DNA of 64,000 bases from the NCBI GenBank assembly GCA_018268335.1, contig JAFDWT010000062.1, positions 1-64,000 on the forward strand. Reading direction: 5' to 3'. The notes under the pieces are model-generated. The model saw nothing but the letters and a program-made list of their open reading frames with translations. It searched no databases and was not told where the DNA came from. Source of the DNA: Armatimonadota bacterium (GTDB lineage Bacteria; Armatimonadota; Fimbriimonadia; Fimbriimonadales; Fimbriimonadaceae). A program made the position numbers and the translations under genes. The first letter of the stretch is position 1. The number at the start of each line of letters is the position of its first letter. This document shows, in pieces, positions 43,537 through 52,105 of the stretch.

Positions 43537-43591
43537 GCGCGTCATAGCCGCGCCGGACAAAGCAGTGTCGGAGCCACCGCACTCCACAAGG
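43537..43591 (+). repeat. Repeat B, copy 1
   Basis: GCGCGTCATAGCCGCGCCGG, ACAAAGCAGTGTCGGAGCCA, CCGCACTCCACAAGG. Nearly identical to the copy at 47892-47946. Contains stem GC(A/G)GTG/CACCGC around TCGGAGC. Lies between two copies of repeat A. Confidence 0.75.
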
Positions 43592-43645
43592 ACCGCGAGC
43601 GGATCAAGCCTTGAGGGGCATTTCGTCCAAACGTTTTGTACTCCC

Positions 43646-43683
43646 GGAGCACTGGAACCGCTTCGCTCTATCCAGTGCCACCC
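43646..43683 (+). repeat. Palindromic repeat A, copy 4
   Basis: GGAGCACTGGAACCGCTTCG then CTCTATCCAGTGCCACCC, the consensus form. Lies 24 bases downstream of the diguanylate cyclase stop codon. Confidence 0.85.
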
Positions 43684-43707
43684 CAGGCTTGTCAACGGCC
43701 GAGCTTG

Positions 43708-45138
43708 TCAGCAGGCGTGGCGTTGGTCGACGCGGGCGGTCTCCACTCGGTTGCGGCCTGCTCGCTTGGCTTCGTAGAGTGCCAGGTCTGCGACTTTGAG
43801 CAAGCTCGACGGGTCAATGCCGCTCACTGGGTAGGCAGCGCAGCCGAAGCTGGCGGTCACTTTGGCGTAGCCAGTGTCCAAATCCATGATCGCCTGGCGG
43901 GCTCGCTCGGCAGCGGCAACCGCCGCCTGCAAGTCGTCACCAGGCAGGATGAGCGTGAACTCCTCGCCACCGTAGCGGGCGGCCATGTCGTAGCCGCGCA
44001 GGGACGATGCCAGGCACGAAGCCACGGCTTGGAGCACCCTGTCCCCGGCGTCGTGGCCTTCTTCTTCGTTGAAACGGCGGAAGTGGTCGACATCGACCAT
44101 CACGACGCCCAAGGGGCGACGCTCCCGCTTGGCTTCGGTCAGGCGCAGGGCCAGGTAGTCCTGCATGGCTCGGTGGTTGGCAATGCCGGTCAACGGGTCT
44201 TGCGATGCCATCCGCTCGGTCTGTTCGAACAGGATCGCGCTGTGGATGCCCATGGCGACGTGTTCGGCGAGTGAGAGCCACATGTCGTGGCGGCGGAGGA
44301 ACCGGTCGTCCTCGATCCGGGCGATCAGTTCCAGGACGCCGACAAACCGGCCGGCGCTGACCAGCGGCATGACGATCGCAGAGCTATCGTCGGTCACGAA
44401 GCCGGCTTCGTGGGCGGCAGTCAGCGGGTTCGCGGTCAGCCTGGGCACGAGCAGGGGCTTCCGGCTGGTCGCCACGAGGCCTACAGCAGTGGTCGCGGAG
44501 ACGCCCAACTCGGGCTCGTGGAGGCCGTGCAGCATGCCTCGGCCTACACCGACAGTTTCGGCTAGCTTCAACTGGCCGTCGTCGTCGAGAGTCCATAAGA
44601 GGGCAGCGGCGAGGTCTAGGGAGGCGAACAAGGCGTGGACCGTCCCCATGGCCAGGGCCTGTGAGCTCTGGTTGCGGGTCAGGACTTTACCGAGGCGGTC
44701 CAGGGCGGCGGTGTGGCGCTGCAAGTGGTCCAGGCGCTCAGCACATTCGACTTCGGCACCGGCGTCGGTGACCAAGACTTCCACTCGGCCTTCTTGGCCG
44801 GCGGTGGCCCACAGGCGGTGGACGCCGTCCAGGGCCTCGGCGTGGCCTCGGCCCCTGGCGGAGTGGGCGATGGCGGCCCAGACCGGGTCGTCAGCGGGCT
44901 TGGTGCGAGCTAGCCCGCACGAGACAGTGACACGGCCGTCGCCGTCGAGGACGGCGTAGCCGACGCGTTGGGGATCGAAATTGGCGGCCAGCGCCGGGAA
45001 CGCGGCAAGACACTCCGACCCTCCGGATTGGGTAGGGACGCATTTGGCTTTTCTCTTGGGTAAACGTGAGCTCTCCAATAACGTGTCTCTTCCGTATTCT
45101 CGGCAGGTTTCTTGTCCTATTCCGGAAGTCCTGACCAA
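43708..45138 (-). CDS. GAF-domain diguanylate cyclase (GGDEF)
   Basis: Makes the second messenger cyclic di-GMP. Up to 476 aa. The central region (about residues 140-290, ALLWTLDDDGQLKLAETVG .. SAIVMPLVSAGRFVGVLELI) is a GAF-type sensor. The C-terminal GGDEF domain has DPLTGIANHRAM, VDVDHFRRFNEEEGHDAGD and the active site RYGGEEFTLI, with an RGYD inhibitory-site motif just before it. The catalytic residues look intact, so it should be active and product-inhibited. The start is uncertain (TTG 45138; a TTG about 60 bases further in is possible). Divergent from the clostripain-like lipoprotein with only 37 bases between. Confidence 0.88.
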   Translation of the reverse strand: MVRTSGIGQETCREYGRDTLLESSRLPKRKAKCVPTQSGGSECLAAFPALAANFDPQRVGYAVLDGDGRVTVSCGLARTKPADDPVWAAIAHSARGRGHAEALDGVHRLWATAGQEGRVEVLVTDAGAEVECAERLDHLQRHTAALDRLGKVLTRNQSSQALAMGTVHALFASLDLAAALLWTLDDDGQLKLAETVGVGRGMLHGLHEPELGVSATTAVGLVATSRKPLLVPRLTANPLTAAHEAGFVTDDSSAIVMPLVSAGRFVGVLELIARIEDDRFLRRHDMWLSLAEHVAMGIHSAILFEQTERMASQDPLTGIANHRAMQDYLALRLTEAKRERRPLGVVMVDVDHFRRFNEEEGHDAGDRVLQAVASCLASSLRGYDMAARYGGEEFTLILPGDDLQAAVAAAERARQAIMDLDTGYAKVTASFGCAAYPVSGIDPSSLLKVADLALYEAKRAGRNRVETARVDQRHAC

Positions 45139-45175
45139 TACTTAGGGCTTCTCGTTCCGTCACACTGGTGAGACG

Positions 45176-46996
45176 ATGAGACTTGCATGGGGACTCGTGG
45201 CACTGGCGGCCGGGCTGCTGATCGGGTGCGGTGGCGGTGGCGGCGGGACGGTGACGACTGGCGGAAGTCTGGTCCTCGGTGCATGCAAAGTCGCTTCGGC
45301 CAAAGCGACGATCAACTATGCGACCGACTGGGGTGCGGCGGGCCTGTCGGCCTCACAGGTCTTGCAGATCGTCGACCAAGACGGGAAGTCGGTCCGGTCG
45401 GACAGCCTGAACGCTTCCAGTGGCAATTCGTTGAACCTTGCCAACATCACTGCGGGTGTCTATCAGTTTGTCGCCACCCTTTACAGCGGTGCCGATGCGA
45501 CTGGTTCGGTCCTTGGACAAGCGTCGACTTCGGTCGATCTGTGCAGCGGATCGCTGACTTCCGGCAAGACCAGTCAGATCAACACGACGCACGCCGAGCA
45601 GCCGTTTAGCCTGAGTTTGTCGCCCGGTTCCGTGCATCTGGTCGCCGGTCAGGTCAGCAAGTTCGTGGCGACCGTTTTGAGCCCGAGTGGCAAGGTCGTC
45701 TTTGTTCCCGCCGCCAACGTGCAGTGGTCGGTGACCGGTGGGTTTGGGACGGTGGATCAAACGGGGACGCTGAACACGACCAAGGCCGGATCGGGTCAGG
45801 TGTCGGTCAGCTTGACGGGGACAAGCCTGACGGCTTCATCGGCGGTGACCGTCGATCCGTTCACGGTCAGCCACACCAAGTGGACAGTGTTGGTCTACAT
45901 GAACGCGGCCAACGACCTTTATGCAGCTTCGACGCTCAACATGAACCAGATGGAAAAGGTCGCCGACAACCCGCAGGTGCGGTTTGTGGTTCAGTGGAAG
46001 CAGAGCCGGTCGGCCTTTCCCTCCAGTACGTTCGACGGCGTCCGGCGCTACTTGGTCGAGCCGGACACTACCGACGCCATTGCCAGCCAACTGCTGCAGA
46101 CCAACCTGCAAAATGGTTCGGGCAATCCGTTGGACATGGGCGATCCGCAGACCTTGTTGGACTTCATCACTTGGGGCAAGACGAACTTTCCGGCGGACCG
46201 ATACGTGCTGGTGGTTTGGAACCACGGTAACGGTTGGCGTCGGTCGCTGCGCGACTATGGTACGCGCGGTTTCAGCTACGACGACGAGTCGGGGACCTCG
46301 ATCAACACGTGGCAGATCGACCAGGCCCTCGGCAACAACACATTCGATATCGTCGCTTGGGACTGCAGCCTGATGCAGATGATGGAGGTGGCCTACGAAC
46401 TCCGCAACCATGCGACATACGTTGCGGGTAGCGAGGAGAGCCCTCCAGCTGAAGGATATCCCTATGACGCAGTCTTCGCGGGTTGGCGGAACAATCCGGA
46501 CGCGACGACTCTGGCCCTGAGCAAAGGCTTTGTCGACGGGATGGTGAACGATCCCGACTACACCTCCCGCAAGATCACCCAGAGTGTCTTGGACACAAGC
46601 AAGCTGCCCGCGCTAGCCAGTGCCCTCAGCGACTTTGGGACGCAGTTGAACTCGAACAAGGGGACGATCGCCGCAGCGATCCAGACGATCCGCAACACGG
46701 CGCAGTCGTATAGCCCGAACTCCGTGCGGGTCTACCGCGACATCATGGACCTGTGTTTGCGGTTTGAGGCCGACGGGACGGTACCGACGGGCGTGAAGAA
46801 CAGCAGCGCTGGCGTGAGGGCCGCCCTGTCGGACTGCATCGTTTGGGAAGGTCACAACACCAATTCGGCTGGGAGCCGTGGGCTGAGCATCGACTTCTCT
46901 TCGGGTTCGATCTTCACTTCCGTGGCGTCGGACTACAGCCAGATGAAGTTCGCGCAAGACACCCAGTGGGACGAGTACTTGCAAGTGTCGCCCTAA
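45176..46996 (+). CDS. Clostripain-family (C11) cysteine peptidase lipoprotein
   Basis: 606 aa. Lipoprotein signal MRLAWGLVALAAGLLIGC with a Gly-rich stretch behind the cysteine. Then an Ig-like region (about 140-225, SLSPGSVHLVAGQVSKFVATVLSPSGK, bacterial Ig-like type). The C11 domain follows from about 232 (WTVLVYMNAANDLYAAS), with catalytic His in VVWNHGNGW and Cys in IVAWDCSLMQMMEVAYEL. Arg-specific proteolysis is typical of the family. It should be anchored at the envelope and face outward or into the periplasm. Followed by a G/C hairpin and T-tract. Confidence 0.9.
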   Translation: MRLAWGLVALAAGLLIGCGGGGGGTVTTGGSLVLGACKVASAKATINYATDWGAAGLSASQVLQIVDQDGKSVRSDSLNASSGNSLNLANITAGVYQFVATLYSGADATGSVLGQASTSVDLCSGSLTSGKTSQINTTHAEQPFSLSLSPGSVHLVAGQVSKFVATVLSPSGKVVFVPAANVQWSVTGGFGTVDQTGTLNTTKAGSGQVSVSLTGTSLTASSAVTVDPFTVSHTKWTVLVYMNAANDLYAASTLNMNQMEKVADNPQVRFVVQWKQSRSAFPSSTFDGVRRYLVEPDTTDAIASQLLQTNLQNGSGNPLDMGDPQTLLDFITWGKTNFPADRYVLVVWNHGNGWRRSLRDYGTRGFSYDDESGTSINTWQIDQALGNNTFDIVAWDCSLMQMMEVAYELRNHATYVAGSEESPPAEGYPYDAVFAGWRNNPDATTLALSKGFVDGMVNDPDYTSRKITQSVLDTSKLPALASALSDFGTQLNSNKGTIAAAIQTIRNTAQSYSPNSVRVYRDIMDLCLRFEADGTVPTGVKNSSAGVRAALSDCIVWEGHNTNSAGSRGLSIDFSSGSIFTSVASDYSQMKFAQDTQWDEYLQVSP

Positions 46997-47009
46997 GAAA
47001 ACGAAAAGG

Positions 47010-47060
47010 GGGGCCGGCGGGCGAGACCGGCCCCATGGGCTGGAGGGTTTTTTGGTTTTT
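47010..47060 (+). terminator. Terminator after the C11 peptidase gene
   Basis: GGGGCCGG/CCGGCCCC stem with a 9-base loop, then ATGGGCTGGAGGG and a T-rich tract (TTTTTTGGTTTTT). The distance between stem and T-tract is longer than usual. Confidence 0.5.
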
Positions 47061-47284
47061 GGCGGGGGTTTGCCTGGGCGATAGGCTTCCCCCCCTTGTT
47101 CAGGGGTCATGTTCCAGGAAAAGCGTCTATGTCCTGTTGATTCCTTGCCGTGCGGCCTTCTTTGACGCTGGAATTGCCAGTCTCGGGGCCATGGCGGGCA
47201 AAACAAACACAATCACTGGAGCACGATTACCGGTGTCGCCCGTAGGTCCCGCAGGCAGGCAGGTTCGTTGTGGGCGGGCCGTGC

Positions 47285-47290
47285 TATAAT
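47285..47290 (+). promoter_or_regulatory. TATAAT -10 box for rpsR
   Basis: Perfect TATAAT 58 bases before the rpsR ATG. The -35 region is not a clear match (GGTTCGTTGTGG lies upstream). Confidence 0.45.
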
Positions 47291-47347
47291 CCACTTCCCG
47301 CGACAAGCCAATGGCTTGCCACGGACTCCACGAGAAGAGCACGGCGC

Positions 47348-47689
47348 ATGAGCGATAACAAAGACGCGATGATGGACGGAGCCAGCGAAAAGGCTGCCGT
47401 CGATATGGCTGACGGGCGTGGCGGCGAAGGCCGCGGCCGCAAGAGCCGCCGACGCAAGGTCAGCTTTTTGACTTTGAACAAGATCGACACCGTGGATTAC
47501 AAGGACGTCAACGTCCTGCGACGCTACCTCTCGGCGGACCGTGGCAAAATCCTCGCCAGTCGCCAGACGGGCAACACCGCCAAGCAGCAGCGGATGATTT
47601 CGCAGGCGATCAAGCGGGCCCGCGAGATGGCTCTGTTGCCGTTCGTCCTCTCTGAGCCGGGCGACGACCGCAAGCCGCGTCAGGCGTAA
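47348..47689 (+). CDS. rpsR: 30S ribosomal protein S18
   Basis: 113 aa. The S18 core is clear: DTVDYKDVNVLRRYLSADRG, then KILASRQTGNTAKQQRMISQ, AIKRAREMALLPF. The N-terminal 40 residues (acidic then Gly/Arg/Lys-rich) are a longer extension than usual. It stands alone rather than in the common rpsF-ssb-rpsR-rplI operon, with its own promoter and terminator. The upstream ATG at 47270 lies before the -10 box and was rejected. Confidence 0.95.
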   Translation: MSDNKDAMMDGASEKAAVDMADGRGGEGRGRKSRRRKVSFLTLNKIDTVDYKDVNVLRRYLSADRGKILASRQTGNTAKQQRMISQAIKRAREMALLPFVLSEPGDDRKPRQA

Positions 47690-47716
47690 GCCAGCCTTCG
47701 AATCGGATCGTATCGA

Positions 47717-47752
47717 GAGCCCTTGGCCTGAGGCCAAGGGCTCTTTGTATTT
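47717..47752 (+). terminator. Intrinsic terminator of rpsR
   Basis: Perfect 12-bp stem GAGCCCTTGGCC/GGCCAAGGGCTC with a TGA loop, followed by TTTGTATTT. Confidence 0.9.
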
Positions 47753-47821
47753 GTGGGTCGCACTTTGGCACGGATCCACCGTCAGGAAGGTAGAAGCATT
47801 GGTTGCGGGCACTCTACGCGC

Positions 47822-47856
47822 CGCACTGGAACCGCTTCGCTCTATCCAGTGCCGCC
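47822..47856 (+). repeat. Palindromic repeat A, copy 5
   Basis: CGCACTGGAACCGCTTCGCT then CTATCCAGTGCCGCC. Followed 36 bases later by repeat B, the same order as at 43479-43591. Confidence 0.8.
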
Positions 47857-47891
47857 CGTTTCCATCCTGATGCCACTCCATCTACTCAGAT

Positions 47892-47946
47892 GCGCGTCAT
47901 AGCCGCGTGGGACAAAGCGGTGTCGGAGCCACCGCACTCCATAGGA
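47892..47946 (+). repeat. Repeat B, copy 2
   Basis: GCGCGTCATAGCCGCGTGGG, ACAAAGCGGTGTCGGAGCCA, CCGCACTCCATAGGA. Carries the perfect stem GCGGTG/CACCGC. No gene overlaps it; the gap 47753-48016 otherwise shows nothing recognisable. Confidence 0.75.
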
Positions 47947-48016
47947 TTCGTGCTTGATGAGGGCCGTATCATCCAGGCTTTGCACAGCTAGGCCTCGGCG
48001 AGTTTGGGGCGGCTCG

Positions 48017-48958
48017 CTACTGGCGGCAGTGCCACATGAAGCCAAGCGTGAAGTCGGGGCCGACCTCGGCGCCTTGGGGAAAGTGCACCCAGCTGAAGTC
48101 GCGGTCTTCGCTGAAGAACGCTGATAGCCACGAGTGCTCGCTTGTCCGCCGCGAATAGGTGAAGCTGACGACCCGGTGCTCCAGATCGACTTCTGAGACG
48201 CCCAGGTTCTGCGGTGCGCCTTCGGCTGTCCACTGCAGGCCAAAAGTGTCCCGACTATTACGGTGCCAGGCGAGGGCGACGGTGCCGGTCTCGACGAGGC
48301 CTTTGACATTGGCCAGTTGCCGCGCCCGGCCCTGGGCGACCAGACCGCCCACGACTTGAAGGTTCAGGTCGCGCGACAGTTTGAACGTGTGGTCGATGGA
48401 GAGGCCGGCGTCGGCGTTGCCGCTGCCCAGCGCCTGGGTCGAATCGCCGGTCGGTAGTTTCACCCAGGCACGGGCGGCGGTGGCGTGGCCAAGGGGGCGT
48501 CCAAAGCCGACGGTGATGTCTCCCAGGCCAGAAGCCGAGCCGAACCTGGGGCTGCCCGGCAGTGCGATCTCGCTGTTGCCGTTCGGCGTGTTTTCGCGCA
48601 GCGGGACGCCGAAGGCGACGATATGGTGGTAGCCAGAGATGACGGGGTCGAGAAGGCCGCCACCGCGCGTGAGGAACGGGACTTCGAGCGTCCACTCGCC
48701 GTCCATGCCGCTCCAGCGGCGGGTGTAGGCCAGCCTCCAGGTTTCGGCGTCTTCGAGCACTCCCGGTGCGCCCCGCATCTCGTTGGCAACTGTCATGTTC
48801 CAACTGCTTTCGCCCGAACCTTTCGGCAGCACGGGTCCTAGCGGCAATGGCCTCAAGAACTGCAAGGCGGCGGTCCGGTTCACCCGCAGGGGAAGGGCGT
48901 CGGGCGACTGGGCCGAAGCTATGGCGGGGAGTAGGACGAGGAAACCCAGGTGGCGCAC
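48017..48958 (-). CDS. DUF3187-type outer-membrane beta-barrel protein
   Basis: 313 aa. GTG 48958 was chosen because it gives a compact signal peptide (MRHLGFLVLLPAIASAQ); the longer frame to 49102 adds a Cys/Arg-rich tail across the divergent promoter region. The mature protein is strand-rich, with alternating patterns. Stretches such as GEWTLEVPFLTRGGGLLDPVI, SGYHHIVAFGVPLREN and SGLGDITVGFGRPLG fit the DUF3187 family of predicted outer-membrane proteins. The end FTLGFMWHCRQ is close to a barrel-closing strand but lacks the usual C-terminal Phe. Function unknown. Convergent with rpsR and divergent from the AbrB-like gene. Confidence 0.75.
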   Translation of the reverse strand: MRHLGFLVLLPAIASAQSPDALPLRVNRTAALQFLRPLPLGPVLPKGSGESSWNMTVANEMRGAPGVLEDAETWRLAYTRRWSGMDGEWTLEVPFLTRGGGLLDPVISGYHHIVAFGVPLRENTPNGNSEIALPGSPRFGSASGLGDITVGFGRPLGHATAARAWVKLPTGDSTQALGSGNADAGLSIDHTFKLSRDLNLQVVGGLVAQGRARQLANVKGLVETGTVALAWHRNSRDTFGLQWTAEGAPQNLGVSEVDLEHRVVSFTYSRRTSEHSWLSAFFSEDRDFSWVHFPQGAEVGPDFTLGFMWHCRQ

Positions 48959-49062
48959 ATAGCGTAGATACCCGAAACGCCAGCCCGTGCAGCGTGCGAC
49001 AAAGGTCACAGATCGCACTTGTGTGAAATGTATGATAGTGCAATCCACGAGTAGTAGGACTG

Positions 49063-49347
49063 ATGGCACACGATTCGAACCAAGACAGCGGCGGCGGGGC
49101 AACCAAAGGGTGCTTTGGCGAGTGCTTTTATGGGGCGGCGACCGTCGGTGACCGTGGACAGGTCGTCATCCCTGCCGAGGCCCGGCACAAGCTGGGGATC
49201 GCTCCTGGCGACAAGCTGCTGATCATGCGGCATCCGGAGCTACAAGGAGTGATGATGTTCAAGCTGGATTCATTGCAAGGGTTCATGGACGAGTTCATGC
49301 GCCGCTTGGCGATGATCAGCACGGAGGAAGCGGAGGAAAACCCATGA
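49063..49347 (+). CDS. AbrB/SpoVT-type transcriptional regulator
   Basis: 94 aa. The swapped-hairpin DNA-binding domain occupies about residues 24-70: FYGAATVGDRGQVVIPAEAR, HKLGIAPGDKLLIM. The N-terminus is Gly/Ser-rich with two cysteines (GCFGECFYG), and the C-terminus is a charged helix (FMDEFMRRLAMISTEEAEE). The stop overlaps the TolC-like gene start (ATGA), so it likely controls this efflux operon. A TATGAT box lies 27 bases upstream of the ATG. Confidence 0.9.
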   Translation: MAHDSNQDSGGGATKGCFGECFYGAATVGDRGQVVIPAEARHKLGIAPGDKLLIMRHPELQGVMMFKLDSLQGFMDEFMRRLAMISTEEAEENP

Positions 49348-50654
49348 CACTCATGCCATTGATCGCCGTCATCGCGCTGGGCCAGGCACAGCCGGCCAAG
49401 CTGACCATGGACGAGGCAGTCAAGATCGGCGCGACGAACGCCTTCTCGGTCCGGCAAGCGCAAAACAGGCTGGACAAGGCCGCTTACAACCAGAAGGCCA
49501 GCCGGAACGCACTCGGCCCCTCGCTGTCGGTCGGCGGCAACTGGGCATATCAGAAGCTGGACTTTGCTAACTCGAACTCTGGGTCTGGCCAGGGGCAGTT
49601 TGGAGTCGACGGCACCAGCAAGTCGGTGTCGGCGACCCTGACCCAGCCGATTGACATTTCTGGACTCATCCATTTGGCGGCGACCGTCCTGGACGAGCAG
49701 ACCATGGTGGCGAGGGCCGCCCTGCGCGCTGAGGAGAACAGTGTCCGCAGCCGCGTCAAGACGAAGTTTCTCAATGTCTTGCAAGCCTCGGAGTTGGTCG
49801 ATGTACAAGTCGCTGCGCTCAAGGCGAACAAGGACCGACTGGAGAAAGCGCAGGTCAAATGGCGGGAGGGCGCCATCGCACGCTTTGAGGTTTTGCGGTT
49901 CGAGACCGAGGTCAAGAAGTCGGAACAGAGCCTGATCGAGGCGAAGTCCAACCTGAGCTTGGCCAAGCAAGATTTGAACAACACGATCGGCCGCGAAGCG
50001 GAGGTCGATTTTGAGGCCGTCCCAGTCGCCAACGTGCCAACCGACATACCGACGGTGGACGTCCTGGTGCGGCAGTCGTTGTCGACCAGACAGGAAGTCA
50101 AGCAAGCGGAAGCGAGCGTGGTCGCCGCCGATTCGACCAAGAAGCTGACTTGGCGCAGCCTGCGGCCCTCGCTGAACCTGTCGCTGTCGCAGACGAACTA
50201 CATCGACCCGGCCACGAGCTCAACGAAGGCGCAGACCTTGGCAGCAATCAACCTGACGGTGCCGATCTACGATTCGGGCGTCACTCGGCTGAACGTCCAA
50301 GCAGCCCAGCGGGATGTCGACTACGCCGAGATCGCGGTCGAGCAGACCAAGCTCGGTGTGTCGCTGGAGACCCAGTCGGCCTACACGAGCGCCAAGACCG
50401 CGCTGGAGGCCATCGACGTCGCCAAGCAGAACGTCAAGCTGACCGAAGAGGCCTTGCGCCTCGCGCAGATTCGATACGACCAGACCGTCGGCATTTTGCT
50501 CGACGTCACGACCGCCCAGTCCGACTTGACCGCCGCCAGGGCGAGCCTGGTCATTGCCAACTACAAGTACTACCAAGCCTACGCCGCCCTGCAAAAGGCG
50601 GTCGGCAGCGAGACCCTGGGAGCGACTGCCCCAACAAAGGAAACCAGCAAGTGA
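49344..50654 (+). CDS. TolC-family outer-membrane efflux protein
   Basis: Outer-membrane channel and periplasmic tunnel of a tripartite pump. 436 aa. Signal-like N-terminus (MTLMPLIAVIALGQAQ), then the two OEP repeats. The first begins LTMDEAVKIGATNAFSVRQAQ. The second begins around PTVDVLVRQSLSTRQEVKQAEASV. Long coiled-coil helices follow each (ASELVDVQVAALKANKDRL; QNVKLTEEALRLAQIRY). Overlaps the adaptor gene (GTGA). Confidence 0.9.
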   Translation: MTLMPLIAVIALGQAQPAKLTMDEAVKIGATNAFSVRQAQNRLDKAAYNQKASRNALGPSLSVGGNWAYQKLDFANSNSGSGQGQFGVDGTSKSVSATLTQPIDISGLIHLAATVLDEQTMVARAALRAEENSVRSRVKTKFLNVLQASELVDVQVAALKANKDRLEKAQVKWREGAIARFEVLRFETEVKKSEQSLIEAKSNLSLAKQDLNNTIGREAEVDFEAVPVANVPTDIPTVDVLVRQSLSTRQEVKQAEASVVAADSTKKLTWRSLRPSLNLSLSQTNYIDPATSSTKAQTLAAINLTVPIYDSGVTRLNVQAAQRDVDYAEIAVEQTKLGVSLETQSAYTSAKTALEAIDVAKQNVKLTEEALRLAQIRYDQTVGILLDVTTAQSDLTAARASLVIANYKYYQAYAALQKAVGSETLGATAPTKETSK

Positions 50655-52102
50655 AGAACCTCCCGCTCGTCCTGTGCGCCCTGCTCGCGATGGCAGGCTG
50701 TGTCGACCGCAACGCCCAGAAGCAGGCCAAGGAGACGGCCAAGATCGTCACCGACCCGACGACGTTTATTAGCGTCGAACCGGCGAAGCAGGAAGACGTC
50801 CCCGAATACCTGACGCTGACAGGCCAGATCACGACGACTGAAGACATTCAGGTCGGCGCGAAGAACGCAGGCCGGGTGGTGGCGGTCTATGTGAAGGACG
50901 GCGACTCGGTCTCGGCCGGGCAGGTGGTGGCTATGCAGGAGACCGCCGACGCTGTGGCGCGGCTCAGCCAAGCCAGGGCCGCCGTTGATTCTGCGAGAGC
51001 CCAGTTGGAGCAGGCGAAGATCGACCGGAGCGTCGCTCCGACCCGGTCCACCGCCGCGGTCAAGGCTTCGCAGGCCCGTGTGGCGCAGGCCCAATCCGCC
51101 CTGACCAAGCTGCTCAACGGCGCGCGCGCCGAGGACCGTCGGTCGGCTGAGATCGCAGTGGACAGGGCCAAGAGCGACTTGGAACTGGCCGACAAGAACC
51201 TGACCCGCAACCGGAACCTTTATAAGGAAGGCGCGGTCGCGCTGACCGACGTTGAGCAGGCGGAGAACCGGCAGGCCAATGCTCTGGCCGCTTACCGCTC
51301 GGCACTGGAGCAGCTTCGCGTGAGCAAAGACGCCTCGCGTCCAGAGGACATCGAAGCGGCCCGTGAGGCGCTCCGGCAGGCTCAGGAGCAGCTGAAGAGC
51401 GACGAGGCCAACAAGAAGACCGACCCGCTCTACGATCAGCGCGTCCAGGCCGCGCAGGCCAACTACCAGTCGGCGCTGGACAGCCAAAAGCTGGCCCAGC
51501 AAGCGCTATCGGACATGACGCTGCGGTCGCCAGTAAGCGGACGCATCTCCGGCCGGCCTCTGCAGCCGGGCTCCTTCGCGGGCCCCGGGACGGCGGTCGC
51601 CCACGTGATCGGTGCCGGTGGCGCCTACTTTGACGCCGAGATCGCCGAGGCAAACGTCTCCCGCGTGCAAGCTGGACAGCAGGTCGACGTGACGGTCGAC
51701 GCGCTGGGTGGCAACGCGTTGAAGGGGACGGTGCGGTCGGTCAGCCCGCTGGCTTCGTCGGTCGGCCGCATTTTTAGCGCGCGGGTCGAGTTGGCGGATC
51801 CAGCCAACAGCCTACGGCCCGGCATGTACGCCAGCGGCAAACTCTTGTTGGGTGTCAGCTCGGGTGCGGTCACGGTTTCGACTGCCGCCATCATCAACGA
51901 CGGCGACAAGGCCCATGTCTTTGTCCAGCAAGGCGATAAGGCCAAGCGCGTCGAAGTCAAGGTGTTGCGCCCGATCGGCACCAGCAGCATCGTCACCGGC
52001 GTGGCGCCGGGTGACAAGGTCATTGTCAAGGGCCAGTCGACGCTTGTCGACGGCTCGGCCGTCAAAGTCGGCACCGCGCCGGCAGCAGGAAAAGGAGCGT
52101 AA
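50651..52102 (+). CDS. RND-type efflux periplasmic adaptor lipoprotein
   Basis: Membrane fusion protein bridging the RND pump and TolC-like channel. 483 aa. Lipoprotein signal (MKNLPLVLCALLAMAGC). The lipoyl half-motif (VGAKNAGRVVAVYVKDGDSVSAGQVVA) is followed by a long coiled-coil hairpin (about residues 95-285). The second lipoyl half (LRSPVSGRISGRPLQPGS) and beta-barrel domains come next. The coiled coil is longer than in AcrA. GTG start overlapping the preceding stop; the in-frame extension to 50150 lies inside the TolC gene. Confidence 0.9.
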   Translation: MKNLPLVLCALLAMAGCVDRNAQKQAKETAKIVTDPTTFISVEPAKQEDVPEYLTLTGQITTTEDIQVGAKNAGRVVAVYVKDGDSVSAGQVVAMQETADAVARLSQARAAVDSARAQLEQAKIDRSVAPTRSTAAVKASQARVAQAQSALTKLLNGARAEDRRSAEIAVDRAKSDLELADKNLTRNRNLYKEGAVALTDVEQAENRQANALAAYRSALEQLRVSKDASRPEDIEAAREALRQAQEQLKSDEANKKTDPLYDQRVQAAQANYQSALDSQKLAQQALSDMTLRSPVSGRISGRPLQPGSFAGPGTAVAHVIGAGGAYFDAEIAEANVSRVQAGQQVDVTVDALGGNALKGTVRSVSPLASSVGRIFSARVELADPANSLRPGMYASGKLLLGVSSGAVTVSTAAIINDGDKAHVFVQQGDKAKRVEVKVLRPIGTSSIVTGVAPGDKVIVKGQSTLVDGSAVKVGTAPAAGKGA

Positions 52103-52105
52103 AGA

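Larger units (their letters stand above)
46997..47347. other. Gene-free region between the C11 peptidase and rpsR
   Basis: Holds a terminator (47010-47060), a second G/C-rich imperfect hairpin (GGGGG..TGCCT/AGGC..CCCCC, about 47064-47095) and a TATAAT -10 box (47285-47290) about 58 bases before rpsR. Nothing coding was recognised. Confidence 0.6.

Noticed and set aside
46997-47347. Riboswitch (cyclic di-GMP type) near the diguanylate cyclase
   Set aside because: Hairpins are present, but the conserved core sequences of that riboswitch class were not found.
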